From: Deuterostichococcus epilithicus
Lineage: Eukaryota; Chlorophyta; Trebouxiophyceae; Prasiolales; Stichococcaceae
Length of the DNA stretch: 64,000 nucleotides
Reading direction: 5' to 3'
NCBI GenBank assembly: GCA_033439295.1
Contig: JAVTLE010000013.1
Span: forward strand, 1,922,001 to 1,986,000
How positions within the stretch are numbered: position 1 is the first letter of the stretch; each line of letters begins with the position of its first letter. The notes below the pieces were generated by a model. The model ran no database searches, was not told where the DNA came from, and was given only the letters and a program-made list of their open reading frames with translations. Below, in pieces: positions 1-15,687 of this stretch. The translations under genes were made by a program, and so were the position numbers.

Positions 1-323
1 TACGAAATCCCTGATTTTCTTCTGATATTACAGGATGTTTTATGATATTTCTGACATCTCTGATATTTCAACAAGTCAGACCGTGTCCCCGGCTCCCCTC
101 CCACAGGCAGTGCCCAAGGGAAGGCAGGGTGGCGGCACCCCGGGGTGGTGCCTCCACGACTGCCGAGGCGGTCCAGCAGACCATGCCGGCACCCCCTGCT
201 GGGTGCAGCCCCACAGTACGCCGCACACACCCTCGGAACAAAGGTGCAACAACCAACCCCCCTGCCGGATGCAGCCCCACAGAGCGCACCGCACGCAGCC
301 CGGGAAAACAGCCACAGGCGCAC

Positions 324-4247
<3,924 letters not shown>

Positions 4248-4575
4248 GTCGCTGCCAGGAACGACACGTACCCATAGATAAAGCACGAAATGTTCACATG
4301 GGCGCAGCGGGGGCATGGTTGTCGTAAAATCTATAAACCCCTTCTTCGGATCGCAGAATGAGTGCTCAGCGTTCACACAATGCATTGTGGGGGATCGACA
4401 GGGTGTGCCACCGCTGGTTGCTTGCCCATCAGAGTGTTTGCCCATCAGATCGACCCGCGAGCCACCAGCCAGCGCAGCTCGGTCAGAAACATAAACACCC
4501 GGTTTGGGTGGCGTGGGTGTAGAAGCCCGGTCTTGGGCTGCAGCCACCCTCCTTGCGCGCACTCCACCGCACAGC
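4248..4575. promoter_or_regulatory. Shared divergent promoter between two aminotransferase genes
   Basis: These 328 bases separate the start codons of alanine aminotransferase (minus) and alanine/serine-glyoxylate aminotransferase (plus). A TATAAA lies at 4332-4337 on the plus strand. No open frame with coding character was seen, so the interval must hold both 5' leaders and both core promoters. Confidence 0.6.
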
Positions 4576-7500
4576 ATGTCGCGTCGGGCTGTTGCGTCGA
4601 GGCTGCTGAGCCAGGGCCAGTCATGCTGGCGATCGCTCAGCACCTCGGCCGCAGTCGAGATCTCAGGCCGACCGGGCGAGGTCATCCCCCCCATTAGCAA
4701 CACGCATCAGGAGGCGCTGAGCAGCAAGATGGTGGTACGTCGTAGAGCTTGATTGCTCGACTGCCGGCCTGCACGCCTAACCCGTCATGCAGGGTTCATC
4801 AATGCGGCAGTTGCACGCGCAGACGTGCAGCAGACCTTGACACAGCACCTCCTCGCTGGCGCAACGCTTCAGCCGTCGGATGTTCTGGTCGCAGGTGCCT
4901 GAGCGGCTGCTGATGGGGCCGGGGCCCAGCAATGCGCACCCGGCAGTGCTCGGGGCGCAGACGCTGCCGCTGCTCGGTGTGCGCCATGACAGGCGGACTG
5001 CACATGACAGCACAGATGCTGCTGCTGCTTGATGCGCACGGCAGCTCTTCAGCAGGCGCCCTGCTGTCGATCACGGCTCGGACTCCATGTGACACCATTT
5101 TCTTTTTTCATGTTTTCATCGCACCCTGCGGCAGGCCACCTCCACCCGCCATTCCTGAAGATCATGGACGACATCCAGGAGGGCCTGCGCTACGTCTTCC
5201 AGACGGACAGCCCGTACACACTGCTGGCGTCTGGCACTGGTGCGTCTTTCCGGGCATCCGGGCACCAGCCTGTACACAGTCGCGCAGCAGACGGCATGCT
5301 AGCTGCAAGAAGAGCTGAGACCAAATACACAGCGTGTGCAAGCTGATAGAATGGCACTTCGTACATGCTCACCTGAGCCTTCAGGGCAAGCTGATCAGAC
5401 AAGACACGCGACGTTCGAGTCCAGGTGCAGCACAGGTTCAGCGGGTCACAATTGCATCTTGCTTTGAGAGTCATGTGCCGAAATTTCCCATGCTCCCCTC
5501 AGGCCACGCGGGCATGGAGACGTGCATCAGCAACCTCCTGGAGCCGGGAGAGAAGATCGTCGTGGGCAACAACGGCATCTGGGGCTCCCGAGTCGCTGAC
5601 ATGGCGGGCCGCTACGGCGGTGAGCACTGCCTTCATTTGCAAGGCTCACATGGGCCTGGCCGGCTCTGCTCTCCCATTCGGTTTGTGTCCTTTCAAAAGC
5701 AGCTTGACCTGCACATCTGCGACCCAATCTTGAGCTGGTGTCTCCAACGCATGTGCAGCTGAGGTGGTCGACCTCAAGGTCGAGGGCGGCCGCGGCTACA
5801 CCCTCGAGGAGCTGAATACCGCCGTGGAGACGCACAAGCCCGCTGTCCTCTTCCTGTGCCAGGTCAGCACTGCCGCCACAGAGCACACACCTTACACAGC
5901 TTTGAACTCTACAAGCACTACTGCTCAAATGGGACCAGGCCTGCGCGCCAGCGAAACAGCGATAGCGACACTCCTGTGCATCGTCTTGCAGCTGCTGTCG
6001 TTCCTCGAGTTGGACTTGCGGGTGCTGCAAGGGGAGCAGGGGCAGCAGCAGCGCTCTGAGCCCAGCCACTCCAGCACCCTGTGGCCGGGAAATGCCACCG
6101 ACTTTTTGTGCCGGTGCCTGCGAGCAGGGCGAGTCCAGCACGGGCGTGCACCAGAACCTGGCGGGGGTGGGCGACCTGTGCAAACGCAACGGCACTCTGC
6201 TGCTGGTGGACACCGTCTGCTCCCTGGGCGGCGTCCCCCTCTACGCCGACGCCTGGGGCATTGACGCCATCTACTCCGGCTCACAAAAGGTCCTAGGCGC
6301 GCCGCCAGGTGTGCTTCCCCTCCCGGTCCGGTACTCCATAGACGCATGCTCTCGTCGTTGTGCCTGCCGCGTCATGTGGCCCGGTGATGCGAGGACTTTG
6401 GGAGGCAGCTCGGTGTGACGCCGGAATTGAATCCTGTTTGACATGACGGGCACGCCAGTGATGTGGGGTTCATGTGCGCGGCCTGTGCACATTGCCAAGC
6501 ATGCGAGCTGTCGGGGGCAGGCCCGCCCCACGTTGCCGCGGCCGCCGCCACAGCTGCCGCAGCAGCCGTCTGAGCTGGACGGCTCGTGACAGGGTGTGTC
6601 TGCTGCAGGCGCGGCGCCACTGTTCCTGAGCGAGCGGGCCCTGGAGAAGGTGCAGAATCGCAAGACGAAGCCCACCTCCTACTCCATGGACCTCAATCTG
6701 GTCGGGGACTACTGGGGTGCGCAGACTGTACATGGTTCAGAAGGCAATGTGTGTGCGGCGTTCCTGCATCACGTCGCTGTGCACGACAGGAATGAAATGG
6801 ATGCAAGCGCGTCGGAACACCTCCAACACCGTGTCTACTCTCAACTCGGCACCAAGCAAATATTGTTCTCGGATGCAGGCTGGTTCGGAAAGCGCTCGTA
6901 AGTACACGAGCCTCCTCGTTGCAGATCGATGCGACATCAATCTTCGTTTATGCGCTGCATTCATGCACACAGAAATCGGGCTAATAGCTGCGTGGGCGTG
7001 TCGCCAATCTGTGATCCTCATTTCACGTTCACTCTTGAGAACTCACTTTCCGTAACCCAACAGGTACCACGCGACGGGGACCACAAGCACGTGGTGAGCT
7101 GTGCCTCTCTTGCGGTGCTTCTTGCACATCATCAGCAGACGGCGCATATCAGCTGCTGCCGTCCTGCAGCATGCTCGGTAGCGCCAGGCGTGTCAGATCG
7201 TGTCAATGATCAGGCTCGATGAGTAGCTGCTGCAGTGTCTGCCCGGCGCTGCTCTCTGTTACGAGAGGGCTTCCCTCACGCGCGGCGCAGGTACGCGATG
7301 CGGGAGGCGCTGGCGATCACCACGCGGCAGGGGCTGGAGAAGCTGTGGGCCGAGCACCGCGCTTGCCACGAGCAGCTGTGGGAGGGGCTGTCCAAGATGG
7401 GCCTGGAGCCGTACGTGGACAACCCCGACGAGCGCCTCGTCACCGTCAACACTATCAAGGTGGGCGAAGTTGCATCCGTCTTTCTTACGAAGTGAAACTT

Positions 7501-8248
7501 TAACAAAGCTTTGAAACAAAACACACATTCTTATCACAAATCCACAAGGAAGGCGTAGTGGATATGCTCATGCGAAATTGTCGTTGAACCCAGCGAACCC
7601 AGCTACAAAATGTGTTGTCGCACAACAGTATAGATAAGGAAGCATCTGTCAAGGCGGCGACTCGTCTGAACAAATTGCCAATCCAATGTGTCCAGCGGTC
7701 CGCCGTCCGGCATCTGGTTCCGGGGTGCTGCAGGCGCTTTGCTGCACATGCGGGGTCGACAGCGATGAAAGCTGCAAAGCATAATTGTAAAGAGGCTTGG
7801 GCAGCATGCCATTCACGTGTTGACCCTCAGCGCCCTTCATTGTGAAGGAGGAATGTTCAAATACGTCAATCAACACCTCTGTACAAACTATAACACCTCT
7901 GCATGTTTGCGGCACAGGTGCCCGAGGGCGTGGACTTCATGGCCGTCATCCAGAACGCGATGGACGTGTACAACGTTGAGATCTCGGGCGGCCTGGGGCC
8001 CAGCGCCGGCAAGGTCTGGCGTGTCGGCATCATGGTGAGTCGCGCCGGCCGCCTGCATGCTGTGGCAGAGTGTGGGCTCGCACTCCCAGTCAGGGACTCG
8101 GTCACACTGTAAGGCTGCTTTGGAGGATTGTTGACTGGTGTTGAGGTTTGCCACCTTCCCACCACAGGGCCACAATGCGCGGCCGGCAAACATCGCGCTC
8201 GTGCTCGAGGCCTTCAAGGACGGTCTGCAGAAGCAGGGCAAGCTGTAG
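4576..8248 (+). CDS. Alanine/serine-glyoxylate aminotransferase, animal AGXT-like, predicted mitochondrial
   Basis: This PLP enzyme (class V fold) converts glyoxylate to glycine with alanine or serine as donor, a photorespiratory step. Thirteen exons keep frame: 4576-4734, 4895-4976, 5135-5239, 5503-5619, 5759-5862, 6128-6308, 6609-6716, 6879-6897, 7064-7093, 7291-7459, 7918-8034 and 8168-8248, the list containing twelve blocks of which 6879-6897 is a 19-nt microexon. Visible motifs: [60 protein letters not shown] (PLP lysine) and [15 protein letters not shown]. The WG..YHxT and FQT spacing follows animal AGXT more closely than land-plant serine-glyoxylate aminotransferase. The N-terminus [15 protein letters not shown] plus SLSTSA is a mitochondrial-type presequence. 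The C-terminus is GKL, at best a weak peroxisomal signal. A TGTAA lies 252 nt past the stop. Confidence 0.93.
6879..6897 (+). other. 19-nt microexon of the glyoxylate aminotransferase gene
   Basis: Flanked by TGCAG and GTAAGT. The neighbouring exons end in phase 1 (6716) and begin in phase 2 (7064), so a direct join would shift frame. Inserting these 19 nt restores it and supplies WFGKRS between DYWG and YHATG, the spacing seen between WG and YHHT in animal AGXT. Confidence 0.85.
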
Positions 8249-8600
8249 AGCGAGCGGCCATGCGTGCAGACGGCTCTGACAAAGCGGGGCATTCACGTTA
8301 TCATTGTCATCCAACGTCCGCTGCGCAGACAAACATGTATTAGGTACCTACGTTGGCTGAGTTCGTACTGAATTTTGAGTTGTCAGGCGGCGCATGCCAC
8401 AAGACTGCATGACTGCGCTTGTTGACCTTTTGTACCCTCAGTCGGCATCCATTCGTTTGACCACAAGAATTGGCCCGCTTATGGTGGCCGACCAGGCACT
8501 GTAAAATTCGCGGCAGTCCTGGCGCATCTGCATCACAGCGCCCTTGGACTTCCTGGCCAATCATCGAGAAAACCCTGTGCGGCTTTGGGCAAAACCCCTA
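8249..8600. other. Convergent 3' intergenic region
   Basis: This holds the 3' ends of the plus-strand aminotransferase and the minus-strand plastid protein. The only signal seen is TGTAA at 8500-8504, the usual green-algal poly(A) signal, on the plus strand. Confidence 0.5.
8500..8504 (+). terminator. Candidate TGTAA poly(A) signal
   Basis: Chlorophyte polyadenylation signal 252 nt downstream of the glyoxylate aminotransferase stop codon. Confidence 0.4.
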
Positions 8601-10861
8601 TCAAGCCTCGGTCCGCTTCTCTGTGGACTCCAGTGGCTTCTGGAACCTCTCCAGCTGCTGGATGATGAACTTTTCCAGCTTGACCGCATTCGCCATCATG
8701 CCGTCGTACCTGCGACGCAATACAGCCTTCGTCATCCGCCGGCGCAGCGACAACAGAATTGCAAGACCTCGGCAGCGGCACGTCCATCCTCATGAGATGC
8801 AGGATGGTCGATGCAGGGACCAGATCCGGCATCGAGGACGCACTTGGTGACTGCGAAGAAGAGCGCGAGGCCCAGGTCCACGGTGAGGAACAGCTGCACC
8901 AGGAACAGCGGTGGCCCATGGCGCTTAGCCAGCCGCTTGTCGACCTTGACAGGCGCTCCCTGGTCCTTCGCCTGCAGCTGGGCAGTATGCATTCTCCTCG
9001 CGATGTGCCAAGTCACTGGCGAGCGACATGCACTCAGAGCGCAGGAATGCTCACCCCAATCTCAGGTATTGCACTGGATACTAGCGGCAGCAGAACGGCG
9101 GTGCAGGGGTTTAGGCCGGCACCTGATCGGCGAGGCGCTCTTTCGTGTCCTTGGAGATGACGTCCTGCTTCTTCTCTGGCTCAACGGCGGCAATGGGATT
9201 CGTCTTCGGCTTTTCGGGCTCCTGCAGGCGCACAAGGGTCGCGGCTTGCCTCGTGAAAGCAGGTTTGTTCTTCGCTATTGCCTTGGCGAAATGGCGCGCT
9301 GACCCAGCAGGCTGCAGCCCGCGGCGCGGCCAGTGGGCTCCCTGCCATGGCTAGAGTATGGTGCGCCAGAGCATCCCACTTGCTGCCAGGCAAGCAGGTC
9401 AGCGCGCCTTGGCCTTGGAGAACTCGCCCCAGCTGAAGCCCTGGCTCGAGTTGGAGGCCGCGCCACCGCTGGCGGCGGGCGCGGCGGGCGCGGGCGCGGA
9501 CGCCGTCTGCGGCGCCGCCGGCGCCTGGAAGAAGGGCTTGGCGGGCTGCGGGGTCGGCACCGGCAGCGCAGGGGACTCCGTCTTGGGCACGTCCTTGGGC
9601 GCCGACAGGCTGGGGCCCGGCGGCGGCTGCACAGGCTTGCTGGGCATCGTGAACCTGCAGGTGTTGGCATCCCATTGTCACTTCATTGGGGTGGTTTCGA
9701 AAGTCATGCTTCCTGGTGCTGTGTGTCATCGCACCAGACAGTGAGCCAAGCACAAACTCATGCGCGATAGCGCCTGGGCGCCCGTGGGGCAGGGGGTTAC
9801 AAGACGGCTGCCGGCGAGCGAAGATGAGAGATATCAAAACGGAACCGAAGTCGCTGGGACTGCCAGTATGAACCAGCATACTCACTTGGGCTTGTCGGGC
9901 AGTGCTGACTTTGGCAGCTCCGGCGCAGGAAACTTTGGCAGCTCAGGCTTGCTGGCCTCAGGTGTCGGCGCATCCGAGGTCTTGAGCTGTGGCTTCTCCG
10001 GCTCAACGTTGAACAGCGGGGTGCTGCCGGCCTTCGGCTGATTGGCAGCCGGCTCGCCGCTGTCGGCGTCCGCCGGCGAGGCCTCCTGGCCGGCGAGCTC
10101 CCCCCGGTTCAGCGCGGTCTCCCGCCTGTGGGAGGATTTGGCAATGTTGACGGCATACGGAATGTGGCTGGGCAGGCTCTGCAATTCTCACATATATCCA
10201 GGGGCAGACGCTGCTGGCCGGGACTGGCTGCGGGCTACCCGTAGTATGAGTCGCGCGCAGGGACGCAGGCTTTGGTGCAGGCACTCACGCTTTCGCCAGA
10301 ATAGACCTCCGGCGCTCGTTGGCCGCTGACCGTCGCTGCGAGGGCGACATGTTCATCTGCGCCAGGAAGGTACGCACCGTACTCATTGCACAGATACAGA
10401 AGTCAATGCATGTGCTGTTGCCTGCAGTGTAATGCACTTTGCAGACGCGGTGGGAGGCTGCACGCTGCACGGGAGACAGATCTCCTCTCACCTCCTCATC
10501 CGCCTGCGCAGGCTGCAGCAGTGGCACACCGGGCGACGCAAAGCTCATGCCGGTTGACAGCACCGCCGCAATCAGCGCCGCCTTTCCGGCCTTTGAAACC
10601 GTGTCCTGGACGGCACGGTTGTAATCGTACAAGTTGTGAAGATGACACCGCTGTCTTCGTTCTGGACGTGCTCACACTTCAGCGGTCAGAAATGCTTCCA
10701 GCGCCGGCGCTGCGCACCTTCCATGCAGCTATCGGCTCTGGCAGGGCGGACACAACGTGCAGACGTCGCCCGCCGCAGGATCTTGCAGCTGCAGGCTTTC
10801 CCGACTTGAAGCATTGATGCCTTTGCAGGAGCGTCGAGCCTGACGCTGTGAGCTGAGCCAT
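8601..10861 (-). CDS. Plastid-targeted Pro/Ala-rich membrane protein of unknown function
   Basis: The family is not recognised. In-frame exons: 10861-10718, 10650-10492, 10356-10289, 10125-9886, 9654 to about 9300, about 9280-9130, about 8976-8840, and 8709-8601. The start gives MAQLTASGSTLLQRHQCF, a chloroplast-transit-like stretch, followed by a hydrophobic segment KAALIAAVLSTGMSF ending PAQADEE, like a thylakoid signal and cleavage site. Then come an Arg-rich patch (SPSQRRSAANERRRS), a long Pro/Lys/Ala-rich linker, one membrane segment (LFLVQLFLTVDLGLALFFAV), and a charged helical tail ending EKRTEA. The junction near 9300 is unresolved: the fifth exon can read to a stop (FSKAKAR) or splice on through a weak donor. 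Two genes are therefore possible, although the last three exons join each other cleanly. Confidence 0.6.
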
Positions 10862-11760
10862 GACTCTTGGCACTGCAGATCCGGCGGATCGCTAGGGCAA
10901 CCTCGACAAGATCAAGCTGCCTTGCACTACACTTGCAATTTTCTAGGTTTGTGTGGCAGCCTGCTGGTTCTCAAACTGTGCACATCGTGTGCAGGCTGAT
11001 CCTGCTCGCCCCCCTGTCGTTGGCGGGGGATGATAGTGGTTAATTGCAATGCAGCTATGCAGGTGACATCGCGTGCTGCGCACTCCCGGAAGTCCTGCCG
11101 GGCGGTGTGTGAGGTTCCACCCGCATTACCTTAGGTAGCCACAGGCAGACCGGTTGCAGGTCAGCCTGTAGATGTGAGTGAGCATGGCCTTTTAAATGAT
11201 CGGTGTGACCACACCGGTTCCTGAGCGGATGCAGCCGTGCGGCGGAGCTCGGTTGGCCATTGCTAGAGAGCCCATGTGCACTGGGTCTGACCAAGGGGTG
11301 GTCGCCTGCACGGCCTGGCGGTCCGGGCGCAGGCCGGCGACGACGCTGCACGCGGCCCGTGGCAGGTCTTGCCTGTGAAGGTGACTTGCGTCTGTCAATC
11401 GTGTTTCAGTCGTGATTCGCTTATAAGCCGTTCTTTGACTCTGCCTTTTGCAAGACTCGCCGCAGCGACTGTCGCCAGGAAGTTCACGCTGCGGATCAGT
11501 GCAACCCCCTGAAACCAGACAGGCTCCATGTTGTTGCAAGAGCAATTCGCTTGGTCCGGCAAACGTACGCAATGTGCAATTCATGTCCAAATTGACATAC
11601 GATCTCGCTGGTTGCGGATTTGAAGTGCAAACCCCAGTCACGCTGCGCCGCCAACATCGTGGTTTCAATGCTGCGCTTGTATGTGCCGCGATCGTGCAGC
11701 AACCAATAATGCGGCTCAGCTCCTAGTCGTCACCATCTAGCTTGTACATTCAGGTCCGAG
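10862..11760. promoter_or_regulatory. Divergent intergenic region
   Basis: 899 bases lie between the start of the minus-strand plastid protein and the start of the plus-strand HARE-HTH-like gene. No convincing coding exon was found, and no repeat or clear TATA element stood out. Confidence 0.45.
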
Positions 11761-14700
11761 ATGATGGGGGAGCAGCTGGATGCACCGCGGCAGGATGCAT
11801 CCCGTCGCAGCCCTGATGTGAGCCAGCCAGCAGAGGGCATCAACCCCCAGGCTCCTCCGAACCCGTTCTCGTTCCACCCCGTCGGCGCCCGGGACAGGTC
11901 GCAACCCGGCACCAAATACTGCCTGTGGGAGGTGAGTTCCTCTGATTTGCAGACATGATTGAAATTCCTTGCAGTGGCCCGCAACACACGGCGTCATTGT
12001 GTCAATTCGCATCCCGGGCAGGTTTTGAAGGACTATGCCCGGGGCCTACCGATCAGCGACATGCTACGAGAGATCATCAGTCGCGGCCTGCGGAATTTTG
12101 ACGGCAACAAGAACCCCCTGGGACAGGTACCGTTGACTGTTGAATGCGGTTGAGGCGCAAGATGTGGAGACTCCCTGTTCTTGCACCAGGCTGAGCCCCT
12201 GAACCCAGAAACGTTTCTTTGTAATGGGAAAAGTGCTCCGTTAAACTTCCTGGTTTGCCTGCAGATCGCTGGAGACCTGGTGCGGGACCGCGCACACTTC
12301 TACCACTATGTCGGCACAAACATCTGGTCTCTCAGGTGGGCCTGCTCTGCAGACCATCCTCAAGGCATAACTGTCCTTGTCTGCACGGTGCTGCACGTGC
12401 ATCATCTCGAATGTGTCTCTGCACGGACCCAATGAACTTGGACCAGGAACAGAATCCGTCCTTGCCCAGGTGTTTTGTGCCAAAGAAGCTGCTGGAGGAG
12501 AGCGGCGAGCCGGCGCCAGTGCCGCGCATTGCCAAGGAGGCTCGGCCGCGCCAGCGGCCAGCAGCCGATAGCAGCGGCGGCCCTGCAAAGAAGCCGGCGA
12601 CTGCGCGCACCAAGGCTGCTCGGCCCGCCGTCGGCAGGGGCTCGGCAGTGCCGACTCGGGCGGCGCCCCGGCGGGCGGCCTCGGCGGGGGTGGCCACCGC
12701 CATTCGCGCAGCCACGCATGGAACGCCAACGGAGGTGGACTTGCCACGCAGCGCCAGCCCGTCGCCAAGCGGCAGCCGGCCGGCGGCCGGCGCGGCGGCA
12801 GCGTCGCGCAGCCCGCAGCCGTCGAGCGGGCAGCAGCCCGTTGGCCAGGCCCTGTTCAGCGACCTGCACGCGCTGCTGGCGATGCAGCAGACGCCGCCCG
12901 GGGCGGCGGCGGTGGGGCCTGCCGACGCGCAGGGGGCAGAGGGGGACGGCGCGCCGCTGGTGCAGCTGCCGAGCAAAAAGGATCTTGTGCGCCTGCCCTG
13001 CAAGATCTGGTGCGCTGCGCGTGCGCTGCGCGTGCACCGTCAAGGGATGCTTTGGCCGGCCCAGCGCTCTGCTAATCCCGCGAAGCCGGCGCCGCGTGTG
13101 TTTGCCAAAGAGTTGAATTCGAATGTGTAGGTGGGAGCGGGAGGGGCAGTACAGGTCCGGCGAGATCGTAGGCTACGACCCCTCCAGCGACCTGCACCAG
13201 GTGTGCTGGCCAGTTGTCCATCGAGCTGTCTTCAAGCAGATCCATGCCTCAGCTGCTAGCGGTCCCCCTGCCGCGCTTCTCCTGCTCGCCCACCCAAATT
13301 CAGACAAACCGGATGCGTCCACCATGACAGTCAGAGGACCATCGTCAGAACCCGGGCGTCAGCACACAGCCATCAGTACAGGCATCACCATGCTGACGGC
13401 CCCTGATCATCGAGCACCCTATTCCCCACAGGTGTCGTACAGCCAGCCGGGGGACATGGATCTGGGCATCCGCTTCCTGGAGTACGGCCTGGTGGCAGCG
13501 GCCAGCGGCACCAGCAGCCAGGTGGTGCTGGTGCAGCGCCCGCTGATTGTGCCGCAGCTGTCGATGCGCGGCGGCCAGGCGCAGCTGCAGGCCACGCAGT
13601 CATCGCTGCTGCCGCCCGGCTCAAGCCCTGCGGTGCGCGCTAGGCTCGTTTCCATTCGTCCCCGATGTGCAGTCGTCTGGGGTGTCTCTGACGCCGTCGA
13701 GACTTCTGGGGCGGCAGATGCCGAGTTGGTCCTTGCCCCACGATTCCACTGGCTCCAACAAAGCCTCACACGGCAGCAGCGAGACCTGCGCAGCCCTTTT
13801 GAACCGTGAAGTGGCGTGCGCATCGGCAGGTGTGCACGCCACTGCCATCCATGCCGCCGCCGCCGCCACGGGTGCCGGAGGCTGGTCGCCCCAGGTCAGC
13901 AGCGGCAGGCGATGCGGTGACGCCGCCGGCCAGCGCCGAAGCCGCCATGCAGGTGGAACATGACTATTTCGATGGAGCTGTTGCTGGCATCAATGCCCTG
14001 TGGCACCGCAGCCCTGCCGAAGTGATGTGCTGCACGTGAGCGTGGCGTTCCGCAGACTTCCCCTCCAAGTCGACTGGATGGCGGCGCGTGTGCCATCACT
14101 CATGGCTGTGCATTCGTGCGGGCAGGCGCGTGACATCCACTGCAGCTGGCTGGCAACTGCGTGCGGCTCTGAGCTTTGGAGTGCCGGTGCTTATGTGCAG
14201 GCAGCGGTAGCAGCCATCCTGAAGGGGGACCGAGACGGCGGCGGACGGCCCATTCGGCCCATTGCACGCAGCTTCCTGTCGCCAAAGCAGGCCAGCCCGC
14301 TGGGTGGCGCCAGCTCGCCCTGGGGCAGCGCCATGCTCCAGGTGCACACGCAGGCACCCGGATTGTGAACGAATGTCTGCTCTTTGGAAGAGGGCGAACG
14401 CAGGCAGTGTATGTGCGAATGCTGTGCTCAGCAGCCAGGACGACATTCCTCAACCTCTTGACGCAAGATGGCAGCAACGCATGGTTGTGCTAGATTCGCT
14501 CCACAAGCGGGGTTTCCTTGTATCCAGGCTTCCAGCGGCAGCTCGCCATTCCCTCTGGGCTTCTTGCCCGGGGAGCTGGGCCGCCTCTCCTGGGGCGGCG
14601 GCGGCTGCGGCGGCGCAATGCAGTCGCCGCTGCCGCCGCTCGGCGCCTTCTCGCCCCCGAATCTGGACTCGCCCAGCGGCTGGTTTTCGCAGGCGCCAGC

Positions 14701-15687
14701 ATCGCAGCAGCTGGCCGCCGTCGAGGTGCGAGTTAGCTGCAGCCTGGAAAGTATGCATGGCAATGCGCAGGTCAGAGAATGCTGGATGTCGGCGCCAGCA
14801 TTCTGGCCTTGCTGAACAGCGCTGAGCGCGGCTTGCCTCCGCTGCATGATGGTGGGTTCGTCGCTATTGCTCCCACGAGCCTCTGAATGGTTCTCAACGC
14901 CTGCATTGTCATGCGAAGTCAGACGCGCCGCACTCTGCACACACCTGCCTGCACCGGCATACACCATGCGACTTCATGATTGCAGGCGGTTGCAGCCATG
15001 GCGGGCGAGTTGCCTCAGCTGGGCAATTGGCAGGGTGGCTGCAGCCCCGTGGGCGTCACCGGGGAGCCGTCTGCAGCCATCACGGCGGCCGCCCGCAGCC
15101 TCAGTGCTGCAAGCGCGCTGCTGATGGCCGACGGCCCAGCAGCCAATGTCTCAGCGGCTCCTGCCGCTGCTGCTGTGGCCTCCCATGCACCGACGCTTCA
15201 GGATGTGGTCCGCAATGGCTTTGCGGCGCCACTGACGCCGCCGGCTTCCCCGGTGGCACTGATGTCGCAGGCACAGATGCAGCCGCCGCGATCAGCGTCC
15301 ACAGGGGCAATGGCGGTGTTGGCAGCGCCAGCGCCCGGAGCAGCGTCTCCACACGCCACTGCATTGCAAGGCGCCTACTCGGGCGGCGATGCCGCCAATG
15401 GCGCAGCGGAACCGGGCGGCGGTGCCACAGACGGCGCTGCGAAACTGGGCGGCCTGGCCCACGACAGATCGCCAGCTGCGCAGCCTTCTATTGGCGTGCC
15501 ACCCGCGGAGATGGCTGCTGGGCAGCCTGACGGAGGCACCTGGTTGGCGCCCGGCTCACAGATCGCGCGCAGCCGGTCGCACAGCAGCAGAGTCCACAGC
15601 AGCGGTGGCGGCATACAGCAGGTTCGGAGCCCTTCGTCGACGGCTGATCGGGAGTGTGTGCGGCAACTTCTCAGCCTGGCTCAGTGA
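11761..15687 (+). CDS. Predicted chromatin protein with HARE-HTH-like and Tudor-like modules (796 aa)
   Basis: Ten exons close in frame: 11761-11931, 12022-12126, 12265-12335, 12470-13009, 13131-13200, 13432-13632, 13830-14021, 14201-14341, 14528-14725 and 14986-15687. Residues ~50-115 (KYCLWEVLKDYARGLPISDM, LREIISRGLRNFDGNKNPLG, HYVGTNIWSL) resemble the HARE-HTH winged helix of ASXL and plant chromatin proteins. After an Ala/Arg/Pro-rich linker, residues ~285-325 (KIWWEREGQYRSGEIVGYDP, DLHQVSYSQPGD) look like a Tudor/agenet barrel, a family that often binds methylated histones or DNA-associated proteins. The C-terminal ~300 residues are low-complexity Ala/Gly/Ser/Pro. Family calls are by eye; a role in chromatin or transcription is inference. 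A TGTAA lies about 320 nt downstream. Confidence 0.75.

Noticed and set aside
1-75. AT-rich imperfect repeat of TCTGATAT/TCTGACAT at the left edge
   Set aside because: Too short and irregular to support as a repeat element; it probably lies in the last AlaAT intron.
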